Below, piece by piece: positions 37,111-44,923 of a stretch of 64,000 nt of DNA. The translations under genes and the position numbers were made by a program. Origin of the DNA: Thermohalobaculum sp039821125 (lineage in GTDB: Bacteria > Pseudomonadota > Alphaproteobacteria > Rhodobacterales > Rhodobacteraceae); contig JBCBOR010000014.1 of assembly GCA_039821125.1 (NCBI GenBank), positions 17,378-81,377 on the forward strand. The letters run 5' to 3'. Within the stretch, counting starts at the first letter, position 1, and the number at the start of each line of letters is the position of its first letter. The notes beneath the pieces are model-generated. The model did no database searches. It was not told where the DNA came from and was given only the letters and a program-made list of their open reading frames with translations.

Positions 37111-38385
37111 ATGTTCGATCTGATCATCAAGAACGCCGCGCTGACCGATGGCCGGACCGGGATGGACATCGCCTGCACGGGCGGTGCCATTGCCGCTGTC
37201 GAGGCCGGTATCACCGCAGAGGCCGGCGAGATCATCGATGCCAAAGGGTATCTTGTCTCGCCACCCTTCGTGGACCCGCATTTCCACATGGATGCGACCC
37301 TGTCGCTCGGCACGCCGAGAATGAATGTCTCGGGCACATTGCTGGAAGGCATCGCACTTTGGGGAGAGCTGAAACCGATTCAGACGGTCGATGACATCAT
37401 CGAACGCGCCCTGCGGTATTGCGACCTGGCGATCGCCAAGGGGATCGGGGCGATCCGCAGTCATGTCGACACGTGCGATGATGACCTGAAAGGCGTCACC
37501 GCGCTGTTGGATGTGCGCGAGAAGGTCCGGGATTTCATCGACCTGCAACTGGTCGCCTTCCCCCAGGACGGGTTTCTGCGGGATCCGACGGCGCGGGAGA
37601 ACACGATCCGGGCGCTGGACATGGGCGTCGATGTGGTCGGCGGTATTCCCCATTTCGAGCGCACCATGGCGGACGGTACCGAGAGCGTCCGTCTGCTCTG
37701 CGAGATCGCCGCCGAGCGTGGCCTGATGGTCGATCTGCACTGCGATGAAAGCGACGACCCGCTCAGCCGCCATATCGAGACGCTGGCGTACGAGACACAG
37801 CGCCTGGGTCTGCAGGGACGGGTGACAGGCTCGCACCTGACGTCGATGCATTCGATGGACAATTACTATGTCTCGAAGCTGATCCCGCTGATCGCCGAGG
37901 CAGGTGTCCACGCCGTCCCGAACCCCGCGATCAACATCATGCTGCAGGGGCGGCATGATACCTTTCCCAAGCGCCGCGGGTTGACCCGTGTGCGCGAGTT
38001 GCGTGACGCCGGTGTCGTGGTCGGGTTCGGGTCGGACTGCGTGATGGACCCGTGGTATTCCCTTGGCAAGGCGGACATGCTGGACATCGCGTTCATGGGG
38101 TTGCATGTGGGCCAGCTTTCGAGCCCCGCGGACATGGCGTGGTGCTTCGATGCGGTCACACAGACGTCTGCGCGTCTCATGGGGTTGGACGGCTATGGCA
38201 TCGCGAAGGGGTGCAAGGCCAACTTCGTGCTGCTGCAGGCGATCAACACGGTTGATGCAGTCCGCCTTCGGGCCCATCGGCTGGCGGTGGTCCGGCAGGG
38301 CAGGGTGATCTCATGGTCGGATGAAGTCACGCATCGTCTCAGCGCCCTGACCGGGACGACCCTCAACGAAGCCAGACTGACCTGA
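37111..38385 (+). CDS. Cytosine deaminase-like amidohydrolase
   Basis: A 424-aa protein of the CodA-type amidohydrolases. Motifs: FVDPHFHMDATL (His-x-His), LMVDLHCDESDD (His and the catalytic Glu region), GSHLTSM (His), and GFGSDCVMDPWY (Asp). E. coli CodA has the same order, with HxH followed by a central HCDE segment. The natural substrate may be cytosine, creatinine-like or another amide; in tandem with the YtcJ-type gene, a catabolic role is likely. Confidence 0.88.
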   Translation: MFDLIIKNAALTDGRTGMDIACTGGAIAAVEAGITAEAGEIIDAKGYLVSPPFVDPHFHMDATLSLGTPRMNVSGTLLEGIALWGELKPIQTVDDIIERALRYCDLAIAKGIGAIRSHVDTCDDDLKGVTALLDVREKVRDFIDLQLVAFPQDGFLRDPTARENTIRALDMGVDVVGGIPHFERTMADGTESVRLLCEIAAERGLMVDLHCDESDDPLSRHIETLAYETQRLGLQGRVTGSHLTSMHSMDNYYVSKLIPLIAEAGVHAVPNPAINIMLQGRHDTFPKRRGLTRVRELRDAGVVVGFGSDCVMDPWYSLGKADMLDIAFMGLHVGQLSSPADMAWCFDAVTQTSARLMGLDGYGIAKGCKANFVLLQAINTVDAVRLRAHRLAVVRQGRVISWSDEVTHRLSALTGTTLNEARLT

Positions 38386-38472
38386 GGCGCAGGGCTTGGC
38401 TGGCCCCGGCGGTTGCCGTGGGGGCCATGGCGATTGCAACGACCGGCGCACACGCGAAAGCTGGAGGCATGC

Positions 38473-38904
38473 GTGAAACTCTCAGACGATGACGTTGATC
38501 TGATACGGGCAAGTTATGTGCGGATCTCGCACGATCTGCCGCATGCGGGTGAAGTCTTCTATGCGCAACTCTTCCAGATCGACCCGGCGCTCGAGGTGCT
38601 TTTCGTGGCCGATGTCGACAAGCAGGCTGGCAAACTGATGAGCACGCTCGGGCTCGTGGTCTCGCAGCTCCAGAACTGGCAGGATCTGGAGCCGGTGGTC
38701 GAAGATCTGGCGATGCGCCACCTTGCCTATGGCGTGCATGCCGAGCACTACGAAGCGGTTGGCAAAGCGTTGCACGCGATGTTCGAGGAGATCCTGGATC
38801 GCGACTACGCGCCGAGCATGCGTGCTGCCTGGGATCGCGCCTATCGTGCCTTGTCCGATGCGATGATCGACACGGCCTATCGCGCGCGGGACACCTCGTT
38901 CTGA
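38473..38904 (+). CDS. Single-domain globin
   Basis: A 143-aa bacterial haemoglobin-like protein. The helical pattern ends with MRHLAYGVHAEHYEAVGKAL, which aligns with the F helix of Vitreoscilla haemoglobin; the His in RHLAYGV is the proximal haem ligand. FYAQLFQIDPALEVLF corresponds to the C-D region. I chose GTG 38473 because GGAGG lies five bases upstream; the open frame extends 60 bp further. No reductase domain follows, so it is not a flavohaemoglobin. Possible roles are O2 or NO binding. Confidence 0.85.
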   Translation: MKLSDDDVDLIRASYVRISHDLPHAGEVFYAQLFQIDPALEVLFVADVDKQAGKLMSTLGLVVSQLQNWQDLEPVVEDLAMRHLAYGVHAEHYEAVGKALHAMFEEILDRDYAPSMRAAWDRAYRALSDAMIDTAYRARDTSF

Positions 38905-38980
38905 CACGTTTGCGGCGCGCGCACCCTCGGATGCATCCGCTTGGGTTGAATTTTGTCTCTGGCACCGCCATTCCTTTCCC

Positions 38981-39856
38981 ATGGCGTTGAACTGGGATGA
39001 GCTGAAGGTTCTGCTGGCGGTCGGGCGAAGCGGGTCGCTGTCCCGGGCGGCGATGATGCTGGGTATGGATCAGTCGACCGCCGGGCGGCGCCTGACCAGC
39101 ATCGAAAGCGCCCTTGGCGTGACGCTTTTCGTGCGCTCGAAGACCGGCTTCACCCCGACCGAGGCAGGCAACCGGGCCATCAGCCGTGCGGCCGAGGTCG
39201 AGCAGCGCATCCAGAAACTGACCGAAGACGTCACCACGCCCGAAACCGGGCCGAGCGGAGTGGTGCGCATTCTCGGCAATGCCTGGGTGCTGAGCAGACT
39301 GGCAGCGACAGTCCTGACGCCGTTTGCGCAAGCCAATCCAAAGTTGGTCATCCGCCTCGTGACCCGCCCGCCCATCGTCCATGTGCGCAGCGATGCAACG
39401 CTGTCCGTCTGGTTCGAGCATACGCCGCAGCCCGAAGAGTTCGCGATCAAACTGGGTGATGTGCCGTATGCGGCCTACGCAGCCGAGGGGCTGGATCCCG
39501 AAACCGCGGGATGGGTGTCCTTTTTCGACGAAGATGCGCCGAGGCGGGCGCCGGTCCGCGCGTGGGAGAAGGCGCGCAAACGCGGCGAGGTCCTGCGGGC
39601 AACCGCGACGGATGCCGGTGTCCTGATGACTGCAGTACAGGCTGGCTTGGGCAAAGGGTATCTGCCGATGTGCCTTGCGGAAGAAGTGCCGACGCTTCAG
39701 AGGCTGGAGGTCGAGCCGTATCAGATCAACCGGACACTCCATCTCCATGTCCATCCCGACACCGTGCAAAGCCTGCGTGTTCAAGCGACGATCCGCTGGC
39801 TGCGGGAATCGTTCACATCCGTTTTCGTACCGGAAGACGAACGGGCGGATCTCTAG
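38981..39856 (+). CDS. LysR-family transcriptional regulator
   Basis: A 291-aa regulator. The N-terminal winged HTH is evident: LKVLLAVGRSGSLSRAAMML, then GMDQSTAGRRLTSIESALGV and LFVRSKTGFTPTEAG. The C-terminal part is an effector-binding domain of the LysR type. The nearest co-directional genes are the globin and the amidohydrolases; no divergent target is adjacent. Confidence 0.92.
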   Translation: MALNWDELKVLLAVGRSGSLSRAAMMLGMDQSTAGRRLTSIESALGVTLFVRSKTGFTPTEAGNRAISRAAEVEQRIQKLTEDVTTPETGPSGVVRILGNAWVLSRLAATVLTPFAQANPKLVIRLVTRPPIVHVRSDATLSVWFEHTPQPEEFAIKLGDVPYAAYAAEGLDPETAGWVSFFDEDAPRRAPVRAWEKARKRGEVLRATATDAGVLMTAVQAGLGKGYLPMCLAEEVPTLQRLEVEPYQINRTLHLHVHPDTVQSLRVQATIRWLRESFTSVFVPEDERADL

Positions 39857-39888
39857 AAGACCCACCCGCACCGCGATGGCTTGGATCA

Positions 39889-40827
39889 TCAGCCCGTGTT
39901 CTTGATGGGCAGGAAGCAGATGAAGCCCTTGGTCGTGTAGATCATTTTCTGATTGTCTCGCGGCTCGCCACTGCCGTGGTAGTTCATGACGGAGTTCATG
40001 TAGTTCTGCCCGTCCCAGTAATCGATGTGCGAGCCCTTTTTGCCGAAGCATCGGTTCATGTAGATGATCCCTTTGCGCTCGGTCAGACGCGCATGGATTT
40101 CCGCACTGCGCTTCTTGTTGGTCCGATCACGCTTGCGGTCCGGGTTGATCCAGTACTTCTCGAACTTCAGGCCCTTCACCTCGATCTGTTTCCAGAGCAT
40201 CGTGGCATTCGTGGTGTGGGGTTGCGGGAAGTCGCAGCAGCCATGCTTCGCGGTGTGCGGGTGTCCCTTGAACCCGACATAGTCAAACCCGCAATCTGCC
40301 ATGCCGAGTGCGATCGACATCCTGATGGCGCACTGGTTCCTGATCCGGGCGCCGTTGACGTGTCGACGGCACGGGGCGCCCTTGTAGGGTCGAAACTTCT
40401 CATACGCCTCGAGAAGCTTTGCACTCTCCGGCAGGGTCATGCGCGGTGCCGGATCCAGCCCGCCGGAGGTTGGTGGTTTGGGCACGGAACCGCCGGGCGT
40501 CTGGATCGACGGGTCGCTGAGCTTGCCGAGTTTTGCGTCGATCGCGATCATGGTGGCGCCACAGATGGTGCCCGAGCCGAAACCCAGCGTATCCTTGATG
40601 CCGTTGCGTACCTGAAAGTTGCTGACCTGCTTGTGCATCTCACCACCGAACTGGCCATCCATGGAACCATCGGACCGGGTCGAGCGCGGCATCGGATGGC
40701 CAAGCGATACGAGCGCTTCCTGCATGCGCGCGACCGCAGGGCCGGACTCGCCCCGTTGCATCGGGGGGCAGTTGAATGCGACGGCGAGCAGGCGTGCCAT
40801 ACTGAATAAAGCTGGATTGTTAAGCAT
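39889..40827 (-). CDS. Tae4-like peptidoglycan amidase with peptidoglycan-binding N terminus
   Basis: A 312-aa protein in two parts. Residues ~20-100 resemble a PG_binding_1 domain (RGESGPAVARMQEALVSLGH, then QVSNFQVRNGIKD). Residues ~145-310 look like the type VI secretion amidase effector 4 (Tae4) fold: the Cys motif NQCAIRMSIALG and the His motif KGSHIDYWDGQNY, the same order as the catalytic Cys and His of Tae4 DL-endopeptidases. There is no signal peptide that I recognise. Start 40827 has GGAGAAA upstream; ATG 40842 is also in frame without a site. No Tai4-type immunity gene and no type VI machinery are visible in the window. The assignment rests on motif recognition. Confidence 0.72.
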   Translation of the reverse strand: MLNNPALFSMARLLAVAFNCPPMQRGESGPAVARMQEALVSLGHPMPRSTRSDGSMDGQFGGEMHKQVSNFQVRNGIKDTLGFGSGTICGATMIAIDAKLGKLSDPSIQTPGGSVPKPPTSGGLDPAPRMTLPESAKLLEAYEKFRPYKGAPCRRHVNGARIRNQCAIRMSIALGMADCGFDYVGFKGHPHTAKHGCCDFPQPHTTNATMLWKQIEVKGLKFEKYWINPDRKRDRTNKKRSAEIHARLTERKGIIYMNRCFGKKGSHIDYWDGQNYMNSVMNYHGSGEPRDNQKMIYTTKGFICFLPIKNTG

Positions 40828-41350
40828 TGAATATTTCTCCATTTGTGTAAAAATTGAAGATCTGACTGTTTTGTCCGCGTTGAAATCTTTTAATTATTTC
40901 AGTACCGCGGTGATATTTGAGTATATCGTTGCTATGGTGATGCTGAATTCTCGCCACGTCTTGTTTTCGAGTGCTGTGAAGTATACGCAGCGACATCGAG
41001 ACAAGAACCCGCAGTCGCGCAGGAACCTCCTGCGAAGATTCTGTGGGGAAACTCACTTTTACTGTTTGGCAGAAGTTTAATTTGCCACCGTCAAGCGCGG
41101 GTGAGAGGCCTGCACTCTGCTCCACACGGACGCTCAGGGGCTGCGATCGACCCTCAGGTCGTTTCAAAAAATCAATTTTATCAGTTGGTTATGTCTGTCG
41201 AGGGCCTGGGTTGAGAATCTGTGGCATCTCTCACGTAAAAATTGCAGGTGGCTTGTGCGTGGCTGCGCGTTCCCATGCACCCCTCCCTTATTTACCCTTT
41301 TTGACATTGAAGCTGACGTGACTTGAAGGGCCGTATTGGAGACGAATTTG
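40828..41350. other. AT-rich intergenic region without a convincing gene
   Basis: This 523-bp gap between the divergent amidase and the small Cys-protein gene is clearly richer in A+T than its surroundings (for instance around 40830-40950). Open frames on both strands here are short and have no recognisable domains or good ribosome binding sites. A TTGACA hexamer at 41301-41306 could be the -35 of the downstream cassette, without a clear -10. Base composition suggests that this segment and its flanks were acquired horizontally. Confidence 0.6.
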
Positions 41351-41560
41351 ATGACCCAGTTTGACAAATCTGTTGGACGTGCCGAGCGATCGGCATTTCG
41401 TAATTCGATACCCGAAAGTACGGCATCCGCTGATGCCACTGCGACGTTCCACGCCATGCTTGGCACGTGGCGCGAGCAGCTGGCGTGTCCGAACCGATCG
41501 GCCTGTCGTGGCAAGTGCCAGACGGTCGCCCGGATCCTTAAGGACCAGATCAGCGGCTGA
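41351..41560 (+). CDS. Small Cys-containing protein of unknown function
   Basis: A 69-aa protein not recognised. It has a hydrophilic N-terminal half and a C-terminal cluster CPNRSACRGKC (C-x5-C-x3-C), followed by a short amphipathic helix-like end (QTVARILKDQ). GGAG lies nine bases before the ATG; an in-frame TTG at 41336 is less likely. It is the first co-directional gene ahead of the acidic repeat protein, oxygenase, ABC and adaptor genes, with a similar GGAGAC-type leader. It could be a metal- or Fe-S-binding accessory, a regulator, or a second secreted peptide; evidence is positional only. Confidence 0.55.
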   Translation: MTQFDKSVGRAERSAFRNSIPESTASADATATFHAMLGTWREQLACPNRSACRGKCQTVARILKDQISG

Positions 41561-41671
41561 CCCACGACCCCGCTTCTTTGAACGAGAGCGACATTTGCAC
41601 GTGCAGAGCGTCTCGGGGCGCCGGCCGGTGGTCGGCGTGACACCAACCTGAACCTCTATGGAGACAAATAA

Positions 41672-42442
41672 ATGGCTACCGAACTGAAAATTGACGCTGA
41701 AGACGAAACCCGCACCCCGCTGATGAGCCAGGATGGCGGCTTCCAGCAGAACCCGCTCGACGGAAACGAGGGCGATGAGGGTGACGAAAACAACGAAGGC
41801 AACGAAGGCGACGAGAACAACGAAGGCGACGAGAACAACGAGGGGAATGAAGGCAACGAAGACAACGAAGGCAACGAGAACGACGAGAACAACGAAGGCG
41901 ACGAGCACAACGAAGGCGACGAGGACAACGAAGGCGACGAAGGCGACGAAGGCAATGAAGGCAACGAAGTCGTTGAAGGCGACGAAGGCAACGAAGGGAA
42001 CGAAAACGACGAAGACAATGAAGACGACGAAGGCGACGAGGACAACGAAGCCGACGAAGGCAACGAGGGGAACGAAGGCAACGAGGGCAACGAAGACAAT
42101 GAAGGAGACTTCGGTGACTTCGTGAACCCCTTCGCGAACGGCAACGAAGACAACGAAGACAACGAAGGCGACGAGAACGACGAGCACAACGAAGGCGACG
42201 AGGGGGATGAAGGCGACGAAGGAGACGAAAACAACGAAGGCGATGAAGGCAACGAGGACGACGAAGGCGACGAGCACGACGAAAACGACGAAGGCAACGA
42301 GGGGAACGAGAACGACGAAGGCGATGAAGACAATGAAGGAGACGAAGGCAACGAAGGCAATGAAGGCAATGAGGGAGACGAGGGGAACGAGGACGACGAA
42401 CCTCAACCCGGCGAAGGCAGCCCGGACGACGTGACGTTCTGA
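41672..42442 (+). CDS. Acidic tripeptide-repeat protein, predicted type I secretion substrate
   Basis: A 256-aa protein of extreme composition. After a 31-residue leader (MATELKIDAEDETRTPLM...) come about 38 consecutive tripeptides of the form (N/D)-E-(G/N/D/H), a break GDFGDFVNPFANG near residues 146-158, then about 28 more tripeptides, and a tail PQPGEGSPDDVTF. The DNA is a 9-bp degenerate repeat (AACGAAGGC/GACGAGAAC types). The C-terminal Asp-Asp-hydrophobic ending resembles the extreme C-terminal motif of PrtD-type type I substrates. No Cys or Lys occurs in the repeats, giving a very strong negative charge and likely cation binding. GGAGACAAATAA precedes the ATG. A mutated low-complexity frame is unlikely because the register is kept throughout and the leader and tail are non-repetitive. 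Confidence 0.85.
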   Translation: MATELKIDAEDETRTPLMSQDGGFQQNPLDGNEGDEGDENNEGNEGDENNEGDENNEGNEGNEDNEGNENDENNEGDEHNEGDEDNEGDEGDEGNEGNEVVEGDEGNEGNENDEDNEDDEGDEDNEADEGNEGNEGNEGNEDNEGDFGDFVNPFANGNEDNEDNEGDENDEHNEGDEGDEGDEGDENNEGDEGNEDDEGDEHDENDEGNEGNENDEGDEDNEGDEGNEGNEGNEGDEGNEDDEPQPGEGSPDDVTF

Positions 42443-42479
42443 GCCGTCTGAGTCAGTCGACGACAGTCTTTTCAAAAAA

Positions 42480-42504
42480 GGGTCGGGCCTCAGTGGCCCC
42501 GCCC
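42480..42504 (+). terminator. Partial terminator/attenuator after the repeat-protein gene
   Basis: An A-run (CAAAAAAG) is followed by GGGTCGGGCC, loop TCAGT, GGCCCCGCCC and then ATTTCATTC. The 10-bp stem has one mismatch and one G-T pair. Located between the repeat-protein stop and the oxygenase gene, it would allow more repeat protein than export machinery to be made. Confidence 0.55.
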
Positions 42505-42542
42505 ATTTCATTCAAGCACTTGTTTGGTCAGGAGACATTCCG

Positions 42543-43187
42543 ATGAAACTCGAAACCAGCGCCATGGCGCGTGAAAATTACTTTCCAACCGCGATCTACA
42601 AATTCCAATTGCCGGATGCCGAGGCGATGAACGCGCGGTTGCTCGCGCTGATCTATGCCGAGCGCGATCGTGACCAGGATGGGATCCAGCGGTCGAACTT
42701 CCGCAAACTCGGTGGCTGGCACAGCCACAACGATTTGCACAAGGATGCCGACTACGTGTCTCTGGTCGATGCGATCCACGGCGCGGGCGATCTTGTCAGC
42801 CAGGACAATGGCTACCACAAGGCCTATGGGCTGAGGATCGGCACCATGTGGTCCATCGTGAATGGACCGGGCAGCTCGAACCGGGCGCACATTCACCCGG
42901 GCTGCGCCTGGAGCGGTGTCTACTACATCCAGACGCCCGAGGATTGCGGCAACATCGAGTTCATCGATCCGCGCACCCAGAACCTGATGTTCCAGCCGCG
43001 CTATCAGCCGAACAAGAAGCGGCCCAAGCACTGCTGGACGAAGGTGAACTTTACACCGCAGCCGGGCAAGATGATCATTTTCCCAAGCTGGCTCTACCAC
43101 GCGGTCGCTCCGAACTTGTCGGATGCCGATGGCCGCGATGGTCAGCGCGTGATCGTCAGCTTCAACCTGTCACAACGGAAGCTCTGA
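42543..43187 (+). CDS. 2-oxoglutarate/Fe(II)-dependent oxygenase (TIGR02466 type)
   Basis: A 214-aa protein of the putative 2OG-Fe(II) oxygenase family. Iron-binding and cosubstrate residues are placed as expected: RAHIHPGCAWSGVYYIQ (first His), FPSWLYHAVAPN (distal His), and GQRVIVSFNL (Arg for 2-oxoglutarate). Family members hydroxylate peptides or small molecules; none in this setting is known to me. Position between an Asn/Asp-rich repeat protein and its putative exporter suggests hydroxylation of Asn or Asp side chains; this is inference. GGAGACATTCCG precedes the ATG. Confidence 0.88.
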   Translation: MKLETSAMARENYFPTAIYKFQLPDAEAMNARLLALIYAERDRDQDGIQRSNFRKLGGWHSHNDLHKDADYVSLVDAIHGAGDLVSQDNGYHKAYGLRIGTMWSIVNGPGSSNRAHIHPGCAWSGVYYIQTPEDCGNIEFIDPRTQNLMFQPRYQPNKKRPKHCWTKVNFTPQPGKMIIFPSWLYHAVAPNLSDADGRDGQRVIVSFNLSQRKL

Positions 43188-43246
43188 GCGCGTATCGGCC
43201 GGGGTGTGCTAACGCCTCGGCCAAACCCTGCAGGAAGGGTCATCTC

Positions 43247-44923
43247 ATGACTGGATTGTTTCACCGCAACGCCCTCGCGGCGGCATTCTGGCCGCTTGGC
43301 TGGATGCTGGGGCTTGCCTTTTTGTTCAGCTTCTTTGTGACGCTGCTGATGTTGACCAGCCCCATGTTCATGCTGCTGCTTTACGACCGGGTGCTGCCTG
43401 CGCGGTCCGAAGAAACTCTGGTCGCGCTGTTTGCGCTGGTTGTCCTGTTTTTCATCCTGATGGCCATGCTGGACTATGCACGCAGGCGGCTGCTGGCCCG
43501 GGCAGGGGCGCGCTTGCAGATGTCGCTGGAGCGTATGGTTCTGGCGGTGTCCGAGGCCGAGCGCTCCCCCGGAAAGTCGACCAACACCAGCCCGGTATCA
43601 GGGACCAAGGAACTGGATGGGCTGCGCGGTTTCCTGCACTCGAACGCTCTGGTCGATGTGCTCGACTGTTGCCTCGTGCCTGTGTTTCTTGGTGCCGTCT
43701 TTCTGCTCCACCCGTTGCTCGGCTGGGTCGCGGTCACCGGGATCCTGGTGCTGGCGGCACTGTCGGGCCTCAAGGCCGTCTTTTGCGGTCACCTGGGTGA
43801 TGATGCGAGCAAGGCCTCGAGCGCGATGGGCCGTGAGGCGCGCAGGCTTCAGGAAACGCTGGAGACAGTGCGCGAGCAACGGATGGCCGGCCGGTTCACG
43901 GCCCGTTGGCTGAGCGCACGGGCCGCCTCGCGGGACATGGCGATCATTCTCAACGATCAGCGCACGATCTTCACGTGTGCGTCCATGCATTTCCGCGGTC
44001 TGTTCCAGGCTGGGATTCTGGCGCTGGGCGCTGCGCTTGCGCTGGAGAACACGATCAGCATCGGCGCGATGGTCGCGGCGTTCATCCTGCTCGTCCGGGT
44101 CTTCTGGCCGGTCGAACAATGCCTGAAGCATATCCCTGTGATCCAGTCAGCGTGGCGTAACTGGCAGAGCCTCAACACCAAGCTGAAATCGCCGCCAGCA
44201 GTACCGGCACTTGCCGAGACACAAACGCTTGCGCCCCGATTGTCGGTGAAGGGTCTGTCCATCGCTGATCACGAACGGGCGTGTGTGTTGCGGGATGTGA
44301 GTTTCGTTGTGAACGCGGGCGAGATCGTTGAAATCACCGGGGCAACGGGCGCCGGCAAGTCCCTGCTGGCGAGGGCGTTGATCGGCCTCTACCCGCGCCA
44401 GTCCGGCAGCGTTCGTATCGGCGCTTGCGATATCCGCCAGATCGGTTGCGAGGCGCTGGGGACGCTGATCGGCTACCTGCCCGAGGATCCGGTCTTTGTG
44501 CCTGCAACGATCGCCGAGAACATCTCAGGGTTCCGTCCCGATGCCGATCGCTCGGATGTGATTGCCGCAGCCAAGCTTGCCGGTGTCCATGATCGCATCG
44601 AGGCTTTGCCGAAGGGCTATGACACGGCACTGAAAGCGCGTGGCACCGGCTTGTCACGGGGGGAGCGGACGCAGATTGCACTGGCTCGGGCTGTGTTCGG
44701 TGTCCCGAAGGCGCTGGTGCTGGAAGAGCCCGGCGCTCTTGCAGCGGCCCTGCCCGGTGCCCTTCCGGACACCGCGGTTCTTGTTCTGGGGCGGACGCCG
44801 GAGCTTTCGGGGCGTGCACGGCAATATCGGCTCGGGGACGGTGCGCTGGTTGACACAGCGCAACCGTTCGCAACATCGCCAAAACCGGTGTCAGCGAAAC
44901 AGCTGATGGGAGGCGTGGCATGA
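43247..44923 (+). CDS. Type I secretion ABC transporter with degenerate ATPase domain
   Basis: A 558-aa inner-membrane ABC protein of the PrtD type: about six helices (residues 15-330; MFMLLLYDRVLPARSEETL is the family hallmark) and a C-terminal nucleotide-binding domain. Walker A GATGAGKS is intact, but the Q-loop is YLPEDP (Gln to Glu), the signature LSRGERTQ, Walker B LVLEEP (Asp to Glu), the D-loop is lost, and the switch His region reads VLGRTP (His to Gly), with the segment between Walker B and switch shortened. No C39 peptidase domain is present, so it should not cleave double-Gly leaders. The adaptor gene overlaps it by 4 bp. A TolC-like outer-membrane protein is not in the window. 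Confidence 0.9.
   Translation: MTGLFHRNALAAAFWPLGWMLGLAFLFSFFVTLLMLTSPMFMLLLYDRVLPARSEETLVALFALVVLFFILMAMLDYARRRLLARAGARLQMSLERMVLAVSEAERSPGKSTNTSPVSGTKELDGLRGFLHSNALVDVLDCCLVPVFLGAVFLLHPLLGWVAVTGILVLAALSGLKAVFCGHLGDDASKASSAMGREARRLQETLETVREQRMAGRFTARWLSARAASRDMAIILNDQRTIFTCASMHFRGLFQAGILALGAALALENTISIGAMVAAFILLVRVFWPVEQCLKHIPVIQSAWRNWQSLNTKLKSPPAVPALAETQTLAPRLSVKGLSIADHERACVLRDVSFVVNAGEIVEITGATGAGKSLLARALIGLYPRQSGSVRIGACDIRQIGCEALGTLIGYLPEDPVFVPATIAENISGFRPDADRSDVIAAAKLAGVHDRIEALPKGYDTALKARGTGLSRGERTQIALARAVFGVPKALVLEEPGALAAALPGALPDTAVLVLGRTPELSGRARQYRLGDGALVDTAQPFATSPKPVSAKQLMGGVA

Noticed and set aside
39511..40809. A 432-aa plus-strand frame
   Set aside because: Shadow of the LysR gene end and the opposite-strand amidase gene, with no recognisable domain.
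40820..41167. A 115-aa minus-strand frame ahead of the Tae4-like gene, considered as an immunity gene
   Set aside because: No signal peptide, no Tai4-like features and no ribosome binding site; it overlaps the amidase start.
41765..42400. Repetitive DNA resembling a CRISPR or tandem satellite array
   Set aside because: The unit is a degenerate 9-bp codon repeat inside an ORF, without spacers of constant length or cas genes.
41288..42511. A 407-aa minus-strand frame rich in Val/Phe/Ala-type repeats that looks like a membrane protein
   Set aside because: It is the exact antisense of the acidic tripeptide repeats, whose 9-bp phase creates a hydrophobic complement; no ribosome binding site or domain, and the plus-strand frame has a good start, leader and tail.
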